Shown one piece after another: positions 1-8,852 of a stretch of 15,621 nt of DNA. The stretch covers positions 1 to 15,621 of the forward strand of contig MVAQ01000338.1 of NCBI GenBank assembly GCA_014825775.1. Direction: 5' to 3'. A program made the translations under genes and the position numbers. Numbering within the stretch: position 1 is the first letter of the stretch; each line of letters begins with the position of its first letter. This stretch comes from Krasilnikovozyma curviuscula (taxonomy: Eukaryota; Basidiomycota; Tremellomycetes; Cystofilobasidiales; Mrakiaceae). The notes beneath the pieces were generated by a model. It was not told the DNA's origin and made no database searches. It saw nothing but the letters and a program-made list of their open reading frames with translations.

Positions 1-414
1 AGCTTCTGAGTAGATTTTGATCGAGTTGATTCTCCAGATACCATTGTTGAAGTTGGAACTATAGTGAATAGGGTTTGGGGGTATGATGTGATAGTTCTAT
101 ATGATTCCGTAAATGATTGATAGATCACCTGGTCATTGTCTGCTCGGTGCAACTTCCTGGATATCCACTCTAGCATATGAACCAGAAGCTCAATTCCAGC
201 GACAATTTCCAAGTGATAAAAGTTCTTGTTGAAGCTCGGTTGCATGTAGTAGAGAGATTTGTGATACCGTAACAATGTCTCTGCTTACAAGACGACAATG
301 TGAAAGCCGGCTGATTGTCTTTGAAGTATCTCCAAATATCATAGATCATTAAGTAGATGAGATCACGAATGCAAATTTTGCTTTAAATCTAGTGAAAGAA
401 TACAACTGATACGA
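1..414 (-). pseudogene. Frame-split coding remnant or partial gene, running off the left edge
   Basis: On the minus strand, two open stretches read like protein but lie in different frames. The first (about 376 down to 270) contains DLIYLMIYDIWRYFKDN and then QPAFTLSS. The second (about 281 down to 1) contains ETLLRYHKSLYYMQPSFNK, NFYHLEIVAGIELLVHMLEW and ISRKLHRADNDQ, and stays open to the window edge. The two overlap near 270-281, and one single-base shift there would join them. No splice pair that I could find joins them in frame, although a GTAAGC donor sits at the junction. The first stretch is closed upstream by a stop in its own frame and has no obvious start beyond an internal ATG. 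It begins only some 40-50 nt after the stop of the transcription-factor gene, which leaves little room for a 3' UTR. I do not recognise the family. It may be a decayed gene copy, a gene with an intron I mis-parsed, or chance; the residue composition favours real coding ancestry. Confidence 0.35.
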
Positions 415-426
415 TCTCATGTTCAG

Positions 427-3400
427 TCATTGATACTGACTCCAACCAAACTGCTGCTGAGGGACTGAGCCGGGAAACCCATTATTTTTATTCATAGCGT
501 TGAGATTGTGAAGTTGCTGAGTATGTTGTCTCTCCTGCTGATTTTGAGTTGGTTGCTGGTGCTGCTGATAGTGCTGAGTGTTTGACGGACCAGCACCAGG
601 AGGTGCAGGACTGGTATCAAAGGCGCTTCCCCATCTATAGCAAAACAAATCAGACGTAAGTGACGAGAAGAGGAAACGGTCTTCAATTTGAGGCTCACTT
701 GTAGAGAACATCTAAAGTCCCAGAAGGAAAGGAGGCATCAACAATTGTTTAAATGCAAAGGAGAGTTGACAAGAGGTATTGCTCACCAGGACTAAAGTGA
801 CCTCTCAGCTCAGCAGTAAGCTGAGGTGTCAGAAGAGCTAAGAAATCATCCACAGATCTTGGATTTTGAGGGTTGGGCTGAGCTGAGGGCATACCAAACT
901 GTTGGTAGTGTTGTGGATGCTGTGGAGGGACTATTTCTGGTGAGAATGACATGTAGCTCAACTGCTGTGGAGGTGTCGGGATTAAATTTTGAGGCTGGTT
1001 TTGAAGTGAGAAATGGTTTTCGTAATAGCTTCCATAAGGTTCAACCAACGATGTTCGTTGCTGGATCGCCTGTTGGTCGAGCAGAGGATGGACACCGCCG
1101 TTATTGCTGATTCCGATACCATTTGAGTTTTCGCTGAAGGACGTCGATGATGTTGGTCGAGCCGAGGGAGTTGGAGGCGAAGTAGAGGACTTTTTTTGTT
1201 CTGACTTCGTCATCGCTGGTGCTGAGAAAGTGAAAGAGCTGGACAATGAACTGATGGAACTTGGACCTGGCGGAGGGCTGACTGACATGCCCGAGTCTCT
1301 TCTTTTAGGGGCAGGAGGAATCGGAATGCCGTACGCCTGTTGTAGAACCTGTTGAGCTGTATTGAGTTGCTGCTGACCAGACTGGGCATCGTCTGGTTCA
1401 GGACACCACTCGTCCCTCAAGCGGGTCAGGATTTCTTTGCACTGGGCAGAGGACTTCCAGCTCAATGCCATCTCATCCAGAGCTTTGATGCACGCATTTG
1501 CTCCTTCTTTGGCCTCCCTGCATTTCTTCGTCGCTGATGAGCCTTCCAGCGCCACTGCTTGGAGAAGCATCACCGTCGCGGCTCTGAATCGATCAACCAG
1601 TCAGATACTCATCGTGTAGGAAGTCAGAATATACCTTACTCACGTAAATGTAAACTGAATCAAAGAAAGTTGACAAAGGTGAAGAGGGGCACACTTTCTG
1701 TGAAGCTATTGTTGAAGACAAAACATCGTAAGAAAATCTGGTTCAGAGGACAGAAAACGAAGAAGAATCGCTTTACTTACATCGATCAACTGAATAATCT
1801 TCCCGGCAGCTCTATTACACCTTGATACACTCTCTTCATTGATGGTTCTGATTCCTTTACCGCCGATCCTCGAGTAGAATGGACGGTACAGAAGGATGAT
1901 GTACTGCCAGAAACAGCAGTGGATCAAGATGATGTGTGGATGAGGTGGAACTGATTTTGTAGCCGCTGTGTTGATCTGGATGGAGAGAGGGAGGTCGGAG
2001 TGCCATTTTTCAAGCTTGAGGTGGATTGCAGAGACGGTGTCACTGATGTGCTTTGATTGCAAATTGACACGGAGCCCATACACGCTTTCAAGAATTTCTT
2101 CTCCGAGTTGAGCAAGACGACACTGATAGTGAAAAGATGTAGAAAGGTGGCAAGGTGAAGGTTTGAGTGGGATAGCGATGTTGTTTTGAGAATCCGGCGG
2201 GAAAGAGAAAGGTTCCCAAGGAATCATGTCGACGTTCACGTCAATTGACGGCAAGGGCGTCTCGAAAGAAGGTCCAGTGATTGAGGGCGCCCTTCCCATG
2301 TACAGCGACCATGATTTGTCCATGATGAATGTATTCCAAAACACACGATCCCTTTGCTGCTTCACCACGTCTTTGATCTCGGTTGCTGAACCATCGCCGC
2401 CTTGAACGACAACTCTCGAGCAGTCGATACCCAACCCGAGTGTCAAGCTCAGCCTGATCGCTTGTCCTGCATAGAAGAAGCCGAGACCCTGTCTGGCGGC
2501 ACCACTCGCGTACGACGCGATCAGCATCAGGCCCGCTACGGTCGATAGCATTGGCCGTTCGACTTCGGAGTCTATGTGAAGCTTGGCCTTTTGATGAAGA
2601 ATGTCGGGTGCGCGGATGCAGAGGGAAGCTTCGGTGCGAAGACAAGATGCGAGGGCGAGGATGATATTGTGCAAGAGCGGGGAGTAGTAGGACGTTCGTT
2701 CTGGTGGTGCATATGGTTGTCCGGTAGGGGAAGGTGAAGTTGGATTGGATAGACAGATGATCATGTCTCTCATGAAAAGATCTCGATCAACCCAAAAGGC
2801 GAACCTGATAAAAATGAATTGGAGGTCAGTCAACAAACAAGACCCTCGTAGTGATTCGAGGTGGCTCTCTCACATGTTAAGGTAGGTGAAAAAGATTTCC
2901 AGCAGTTCGTCATGACAAGGTTTATCGAAGTTGCGATGAACGAATGGAAGATGTCGACTCCAGTCAATCTCTCCTGGCGCGCTGGACGAAGGACTCGACG
3001 ACGAGTTAGGGTTGAGTCGGGAGCTTGGAACAGGAGGTGAGACGATGGCTGAACCGAGCGAATAGAGCTGCATCATTTGCTGAGGAGGTGTTGGGTTAGG
3101 GGATATCACGCCCAGTTGATCCTGTTGCTGCTCTGGAGGTGACAGGTGCATAAATGCGGACGTCGGGCCATATGCGCGTAACTCTCCGGTGTCGTCGTCC
3201 AACTGAAGAAAAGAACCATATCAGATAAATGAGATTCTTCCTGTCAGAAATAACGGATCAGACAGGCATCTTGACTGGCAACTCACCTTCAGTCTATGCA
3301 CACCGTTCGCCGTGCCTATATCCAGCTCCTCTTCGTCATCATCGATTACCTCTTCGCCGTCTTCAGATCCACCCAGAGCGTCCGCCATCATTTCATTCTG

Positions 3401-4006
3401 TTCCATCTTAACAGCGGGTAATGTTGCGGATGATCCAGTCCTGCTGTTGGCTTGCTGCAGCAATTTCTCTAGCACCTTGACCCGCGCCTCAAGGGCCTCG
3501 ACGTAGCCGTTCGATGCTGGTTTTCTACCATCCTTTTTGGGATCCCAAACGCTGATTAAAGAGGGTGAAAACCCGTCAGTGGCTCAATTCACAAAGCGTA
3601 ACAACATGGTCACAGAGCGCAGAAACTGACCATTCGTGATGATTGCTTTGGCAAGTTCCTACGACACAGAAATAGACAAACTTCTTAGTTAACCGCATAA
3701 AGATAACACCATTCGATGTCTTCACTCCGAGGTCGCTGGGGTCGTACAGACACCAGCGCTAACTCAGGTACTATAGCACCCCAGCTAGCCATCAAAGTGA
3801 TCCTTAAATAGACAAGTAGCTCCTTACCACAGACAGGTTTCACTCCATCGCATCTAGCCTTCTTTCTATTGACGACACAAGTAAAGGCGTCATTACCAGT
3901 GGATAAGCAAGTGGACGCGTGGCGGAACTTACCTCCTGCAGGTAGAACAGGCAGTGCCCACTCGCTTTGCTTTGCGCTTCAAGCTCCCAGATGCTGCTGT
4001 TTCCAT
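427..4006 (-). CDS. Zn2Cys6 fungal-specific transcription factor (Fungal_trans domain), 945 aa
   Basis: Predicted nuclear DNA-binding regulator. Exons: 4006-3933, 3865-3828, 3658-3631, 3551-3287, 3202-2874, 2804-1781, 1705-1644, 1583-787, 711-699, 634-427; all phases agree and give 945 codons plus TGA. Residues 20-47 form a complete binuclear zinc cluster: CSTC, RRKKARC, DGVKPVC, GTC, QSNHHEC, spacing C-x2-C-x6-C-x6-C-x2-C-x6-C. A heptad-like helix at 63-82 (VEALEARVKVLEKLLQQ) fits the usual dimerisation coiled coil, followed by an acidic patch near 110-124. The Fungal_trans middle-homology region runs from about 215 (HRNFDKPCHDELLEIFF) through LSLTLGLGID and MGRAPSI. The C-terminus is Ser/Pro- then Gln-rich, a likely activation region. 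The start is fixed by an in-frame TGA 9 nt upstream. The target pathway cannot be told from sequence; the domain layout is that of NirA/XlnR-type regulators. Confidence 0.9.
699..711 (-). other. 13-nt microexon (exon 9) of the transcription factor
   Basis: The preceding exon ends in phase 1 at 787, before a GTGAGC donor. The Gln-rich last exon is open only in the frame needing phase 2 entry at 634. The 13 nt at 711-699, flanked by a TTTAG acceptor and a GTGAGC donor, supply exactly the missing phase and encode DVLYK (residues 873-877). Skipping it puts the last exon in a frame that stops early. Confidence 0.7.
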
Positions 4007-4772
4007 TTGGACTCAGTTCATCAACGTGGAGAGTAATCTGACAAGCTCTAAAGCGTGAAAAGTCCGAGTGTCAGGGGAGCACGCAAAAACTCAAATGGAA
4101 AAGCAGCGAAGACGCTACAACAAGAGGCCAGGGAGACAGACACCCCCTTAAAGTCATACCCGGTAGAAGCAACTTGAAAACATGCTGTTCTAAAGAAGAA
4201 GAACGATTGAGGGTCGACTTACTAGTAAAAGATATCGTACGAATACCACTCGAACGTTTGGCGACAATGCAAGCTTCAACCAAAGCAGACTGACAATCTC
4301 CAAGTTGACTACCGATAGGCGCAGAAAGAACTCAAGCTGAACGAGTTTCCTAGAGGAAATCCCAGCTGCCTGGATCGACGTTGGGACGGGAACCGTGTGG
4401 GCAAACGAAGACGATCGACTTTCGAAAGATAAGCCAGTTGGGTCTTTGCCACTGTTGAGAAAGGCTTCTTGCAGAACGAGAAAATGCTCTTGAGTTATAC
4501 CCGTCTATTACCATTTGAAGGTAGGATGAATGTAGAAAAAGTAGAGGAGCAAAGAGATAACTGAAAAGTGCCGTTATGAATCCAAGTGGCGCAAAAAGTA
4601 AACAAACGACTTTGTGCCGCAAATGCAATGTCTCTTAGGTGATAGTTGAAGCACAGCAGTTTCTGATTCTTAACGATAAACGGAGGGTCACCCCACAGGT
4701 ACACAAATATCGAAACTCGTGGTGCAGGATGTTTCGTGAGCCTCGCGATGGTAACTACTCTACTTAACTACC
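4007..4772 (-). promoter_or_regulatory. Promoter and 5' leader of the transcription factor, with a probable 5' UTR intron
   Basis: This 766-nt gap lies between the YciI-like gene (3' end at 4773) and the transcription-factor ATG, both on the minus strand. It should hold the terminator of the first and the promoter and leader of the second. A perfect GTAAGT donor at 4222 and a CTTTAG acceptor ending at 4048, with a CTGAC branch-like site shortly before it, suggest a 175-nt leader intron. The open frames here lack family resemblance and suitable ATG starts, so I do not call a gene. Confidence 0.45.
4013..4021 (-). promoter_or_regulatory. Two-codon upstream ORF (ATG AAC TGA), in frame with the transcription factor
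   Basis: An ATG at 4021 opens a Met-Asn-stop ORF ending 6 nt before the main ATG at 4006 and in the same frame. If it lies in the mature leader, ribosomes would have to leaky-scan or reinitiate over a very short distance, so it could damp translation. Its TGA also shows that the coding sequence cannot extend further upstream in this exon. Confidence 0.5.
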
Positions 4773-5809
4773 CTATACGTCTGGTCTCACAATTGAAGGC
4801 ACAGCTCCAAGTATTGGCCATATACACGTCTTCTGCTGATCCCACTGTGCAAAAAGAGGTCCAAAGGTCAGCGAAAAGTTCTTTCCTCTCGCGCGTCCAG
4901 GTTGCGCTCAACCAGAGGCGCGGCAACGATATACGTACAACGGCGCCGGTCCAGTACTTGTCAGCTTTGATTCTGTCCCAGGCCCCAGAGAGATTCGGGT
5001 AGAGGAGGATGAGGTAAGAGCCGACCATTGGGAGAGGTTGCCCTTCGACAGCTTCTTCTGTCGGAGACAGAATGGAGGACGCTTGCTCTACAAGAGACCA
5101 AAAACCAACGATGTGCGAGCAGGGCGAGAGGTCAGTACTACTTTACTCCGAATGGTAATCGGATAGCAGCTCACCGATGTTCCCAGCCTCTCTCGACTTG
5201 TGGAAATCCTCAGCATGGCCAGGTCGCATTTTCAGCCTCTGTGGGAGGCCGTTGGGTAGATCAGGGCAGTACGCCAGGTACCTTCTGTACCCGTCTTTGA
5301 GTGGGGGTAAAGGGGTAGTGGTAGCTGGTGCTGGGCCCAAGGGGTAAGCTGCCAGGCGTGTTTTGTCCCACTTGAGTAAGATTCAAATCAGCATGACTAA
5401 AGAGAAAAAACCGTTCAGGTCGGGCCGAGAGAGAAAGAGGATGCTTACGACTCCTCCATTCCAGTAGGCATCTTTCTTCAGATGGTCCCATACCTGGTCA
5501 ATGGTTTGAAAGTTGACGATCTGTGGGGAAAATCAATCTCGGGTTAGTCTACGTAGCTCTGTGATTGCAAGTGGGCACGTTAAAGCAAAGCACAACCCAG
5601 CTACTTACCTGGTAACTCCCACACATGGGTTGAGGAGTGCCTTCAGGAACAACAGGGTGGTCTTCCGAGAGCATGATGGCTCCCTGTTCCTGTATACCAG
5701 TCGACTTGGAGACCGCGTTCTGTTCAAGGTGTTTGGGCCTGCTGACGAGTCTGGTGGAGAGGCCATTGGCAATGTCAGGACCGAATGTGATGAATCTTCT
5801 GGTCGCCAT
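4773..5809 (-). CDS. Tandem YciI-like (YCII-related) domain protein, 229 aa
   Basis: Exons: 5809-5609, 5520-5449, 5370-5175, 5087-4939, 4844-4773; all junctions keep frame. YciI-like domains are small ferredoxin-like alpha/beta folds of about 100 residues whose conserved His and Asp have been proposed as catalytic. Here two copies lie in tandem. Domain 1 (about 1-101) has ITFGPDIANG, H27 in RPKH, GSYQIVNF, KDAYW with D84, and WDKTRLAAYPL. Domain 2 (about 118-217) has LAYCPDLPNG, H143 in RPGH, GSYLILLY, ADKYW with D199, and WDQQKTCIWPIL. A Pro/Thr-rich linker (102-114) joins them. Both copies keep the His and Asp, so neither looks decayed. Introns sit at matching places in both halves (before the WD motif), pointing to duplication within the gene. 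No targeting signal is visible. The substrate is unknown. It is transcribed divergently from MAP1. Confidence 0.85.
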
Positions 5810-6401
5810 GTCTGAGAGAGAGCTAGATGTGGTTCAAAGGAGAAAGAAACAGGAAAATGGGGGGTCCCTCCAACGCAAGTGGGACCGGTAAACGGCGGTA
5901 AGAAAAAGTAGACGACTGCAAAAGAAAGAAGACCACGACTTGTTGGGGAAATGTTCCAGAGATGAGTGATTGATTGTCGGGAACTATGAGTACCAAAAGA
6001 AAAATATATATTAAAATTGAAAAAATGAAAATGAACTACACCATCTCTCTATACTTACCACAGTGCTGAGTGTTGTCTAAAATGTTAATGAAATGAATTC
6101 TCACCTTTTGCTCGTCTAGTATTAGGATCACTCCTTACAGAGCGACAGAGATGACAACACTTTGAGAGTAAAAACCGCCCTCTTATTCTCCGAAAATTGG
6201 CTGAGTGAGAATCCAGAGAATATGAGGGCGCCTTCGCTGCGACTTCTACCCTGTTTTGTCTGTCAGCTCTGTCTCTCCAGCTTCTTTGCAAGCTTGCCTG
6301 GTAAGTGTACATACACTTATCTGTTCAAATATACTGTTAGAATTTCTAAATTCTGGACTTGAAACGCATCATACAGTTCTACAGCTTTGGTAAAGGAAGA
6401 A
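5810..6401. promoter_or_regulatory. Divergent intergenic promoter between the YciI-like gene and MAP1
   Basis: This 592-nt gap separates two head-to-head genes and must carry the promoter elements of both. It contains an AT-rich stretch near 6000-6035. On the plus strand, a possible leader exon (6222-6300), a perfect GTAAGT donor at 6301 and a TTCTACAG acceptor ending at 6384 outline an 84-nt intron just before the MAP1 ATG. No other gene is supported here. Confidence 0.5.
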
Positions 6402-8535
6402 ATGACCTCCTGTGCTGGTCGTGACTGTAATGTGTCCATCGCCAAGTTCGAGTGTCCGACATGCTTAAAGTTGAGCCTTCTACTCTTGCCTAGGGCCCGT
6501 CGAATTTTCTACTGACCTGACACCACTTTGTTCCGCTTCTGCAGGCTCGAGATTCGGGGTAGCTTCTTCCACTCCCAGGATTGCTTCAAGCAGAATTGTA
6601 AGTCTCCAATGACTGGTGTTTTCTGTGTATCTGGCTAACTAATAAGAGTACTGTCCTGCCTCGTCTTGTAGGGGTTAGTATCGTCACCGCGACTAGCCTG
6701 GTGTTTGGATTACAAACTATCTTCTACTAACCTGCAGATACTTTCTACTCCACACCCGTAGCCCCACCATCAGCTTCTACACAAACAAGCTCGATTAGCA
6801 GCTTCATTGGCCTCAGCAGTAACGGCAGCGACTCCAATCGAGCTCCCAGTCATCGATGGTGTCCAAACTTACATCAAAGATCCAGATGCATCCTACACTG
6901 GCTCTCTCAGACCTATCTACCCTCTTTCAGAAACCAGAGCTGTACCACCTCATATTCCTCGTCCGGATTATGCTGACCACCGTAGGTTGGATCTCTAGAA
7001 CCGCGAGGTTCGAGTCTTCTGTCGTTTGCTGACCCAACGACTTGATTCATTTGAACCGCTGTTAGCTAAGGGAGAAAGTAAATGCGAGATTGATGATGCT
7101 GTTCTTCACAGAAACGGAGTGTATTACAAGGTTCACACGCCAGAAGAAATTGCTGGGATCCGAGAGGCGTGCAAAGTGAGAAAATGTTCCCCTGATCTGC
7201 CCCCATTCTCTTTCCAACCTTCTGATTCCCTCTTCTTCCTATTATTCTTGTTTAGCTTTCCAGAAAGGTCCTCACCATCGCAGCAGCAGCCATCAAGCCA
7301 GGAATCACGACGGATGAGATCGACGACATCGTGCATGCCGAGTCCCTGAAACGAGACGCCTACCCGTCGCCGCTGAACTACAGGAAATTCCCCAAGAGTG
7401 TGTGTACGAGTGTAAACGAGGTCATATGCCATGGAATTCCCGATCGGAGACCGTTGCAGGAGGGGGATATCGTCAACTTGGACGTGTCACTCTGTGAGTT
7501 TGGAAAGCCCATCGGTCATTGCTGTAAGGCGATAAATCGATTCTGACATATTTGTGTATATTTTGTATGGTTATGTGTGCTGTTTCAGATTACAAAGGTA
7601 AGCACTAGGGAAGTGCCCGTTTTTGTAGGTGATCGGACGCTGAATTGGCTGCTCTTTCCATCAGGATATCACGGGGACGTTAACGCAACCGTAAGAACCC
7701 ATACACTTTTTCCATATCATCGCCATCCACACTAACACCTTTGACTCTATTCAGTACCCGGTCGGTAAAGTGGACGAAGAATCCCAGAAGCTGATAGACG
7801 TTACAAAGGAAGCGACGCTCAAGTCGATTGCGGCGTGCAAGCCTGGCGTGCCCTATGCCGAGATCGGGAACGTCATTGAAAGCATTGTCAAGCCTGCTGG
7901 TTTCAGTATCGTTAGACAGTACACGGGACATGGCATCAATCAACTAGTGAGTCGTCCTACACGATATATAATCTGTCGTGATGCTGATGAAAGGGTTGTT
8001 GTAGTTTCATTCACCTTGCGGTCCTCATAGTACGTAGCAAACATCTCAGTCCTATTCACAAACAGAAAAGATACTGATGTGTGGATATTGATATTGACAG
8101 TTCTACACTACGCGCGGTCAAAGATCCCAGGTCTGATGAAGGAAGGTCATATATTCACCATTGGTAAGATATCCTTCTTCTAACCTTTAGGCTCGAAAAA
8201 TGCTGATTTCATTTTAATTTTTTCTGCTTAGAACCAATGATCAACGTCGGTGTGCCGAGTCTTGTCCACTGGAACGACGACTGGACTGCTGTAACGAGGT
8301 GCGTTCGACTTTGCTAGCAGCTGATTTTCAATCTCATCCCTTACCTTACGACGAATGCTCCCTTTCCCTATCAGGGATGGAAAACGTAGCGCGCAGTTTG
8401 AAGAAACTATATTGTAAGTCTCACCGTTCTAACTGGTTGTTCAACTAGCTCACCTTTTACTCTTTTCCTGTTAATCTCAGGATCACTGCGACTGGTGCTG
8501 AGATCTTGACAGCTCCCATCAAGAGGAAGAGATAG
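6402..8535 (+). CDS. MAP1: Methionine aminopeptidase 1 (zinc-finger type), 388 aa
   Basis: Removes the initiator Met from nascent cytosolic proteins at the ribosome. Exons: 6402-6469, 6545-6597, 6672-6673, 6762-6981, 7066-7175, 7256-7493, 7589-7597, 7665-7690, 7755-7946, 8005-8029, 8101-8163, 8232-8298, 8375-8413, 8481-8535; the sum is 388 codons plus TAG. The N-terminal ribosome-binding zinc finger spans about 4-48: C4, C9, CPTC (18-21), FFHSQDC (H32, C36), then W41, H44, H48. The linker has [11 protein letters not shown] and PRPDYADHP. The pita-bread catalytic domain carries the metal ligands D227 (IVNLDV), D238 (YHGDV), H301 (TGHGI), E336 (TIEPM) and E367 (AQFEE), plus the hallmark [20 protein letters not shown]. 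Length matches the family. Intron 1 uses a weaker GTTGAG donor. Exon 3, only GG, is the least certain element; see the separate entry. Confidence 0.93.
6672..6673 (+). other. MAP1: Candidate 2-nt microexon (GG) of MAP1
   Basis: Exon 2 ends after AAT T at a perfect GTAAGT donor (6598). Exon 4, starting at 6762 after CCGTAG, is open only in phase 0. Two bases are therefore missing. At 6669-6679 the sequence reads TAG-GG-GTTAGT: an acceptor, GG, then a donor. Inserting GG gives TGG and the peptide [11 protein letters not shown], which restores the invariant Trp and the C-x7-H-x3-H zinc-ligand spacing of the family. A competing 29-nt exon (6672-6700, donor GTGTTT) also keeps frame but adds nine residues and breaks that spacing. 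Confidence 0.6.
7589..7597 (+). other. MAP1: 9-nt microexon (exon 7) of MAP1
   Basis: The sequence TTTCAG-ATTACAAAG-GTAAGC gives a 9-nt exon that completes Tyr231 and encodes YK plus the first base of Gly234, just ahead of the metal ligand D238. With the 26-nt exon at 7665-7690 it bridges [16 protein letters not shown], which matches the family without gaps. Confidence 0.88.
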
Positions 8536-8852
8536 ACTGAATGCTTTGATATTTGAAAATCTCTAAGACCCTCTCAAAATTTTGGAAAGTTGGTATTGAT
8601 TGGCAAGTCAACGGTGACAGACTCGTCGTGCAGAGAGGGGCTCTCTTCGATCCGACGCGCCTGTGTTTCCTTTGCCCGGACAGCTGACTTCAACTCAACT
8701 TTTACCTTCGTTCCAATCCTTGCTCCTAAATATTTTTATCTGTCGATCAGTTCAAATAAATCACTCTAATAGAGAGGTTGACACCCATCCATCGCGAAAT
8801 CAAACGCACTCGTCAAATCCCCTGAAATCTAGTTTCAACCGTTTCTTTGTGA
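8536..8852 (+). promoter_or_regulatory. Intergenic region: MAP1 3' end and glucanase promoter
   Basis: This 317-nt gap lies between two genes transcribed in the same direction. It is pyrimidine-rich on the plus strand in its second half, as is common before start codons in these fungi. An AATAAA occurs at 8755-8760 but lies far from the MAP1 stop, so its role is uncertain. No coding exon is supported. Confidence 0.4.

Noticed and set aside
1644..1705. A frame change in the transcription factor between IIQLID and the downstream exon
   Set aside because: The 62-nt exon 7, read from CTTCACAG, gives LHRKCAPLHLCQLSLIQFTF and then TAATVMLLQAV, matching the Fungal_trans C-terminal pattern, so no frameshift is needed.
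826..1825. Several plus-strand ORFs of 60-94 codons
   Set aside because: They are shadows of minus-strand exons 7 and 8 of the transcription factor. Composition follows the antisense of Gln/Ser-rich codons, and no splice signals support them.
4350..4704. Overlapping minus-strand ORFs of 92 and 69 codons
   Set aside because: They overlap in different frames, have no family resemblance and sit in the promoter/leader gap. One is hydrophobic but lacks context or splicing support.
6996..6998. An in-frame TAG in MAP1, as if the gene were broken
   Set aside because: It lies inside an 84-nt intron (6982-7065). Splicing C-GTAGGT to TTAG-CT gives DYADHPKGESKCE, which fits the family.
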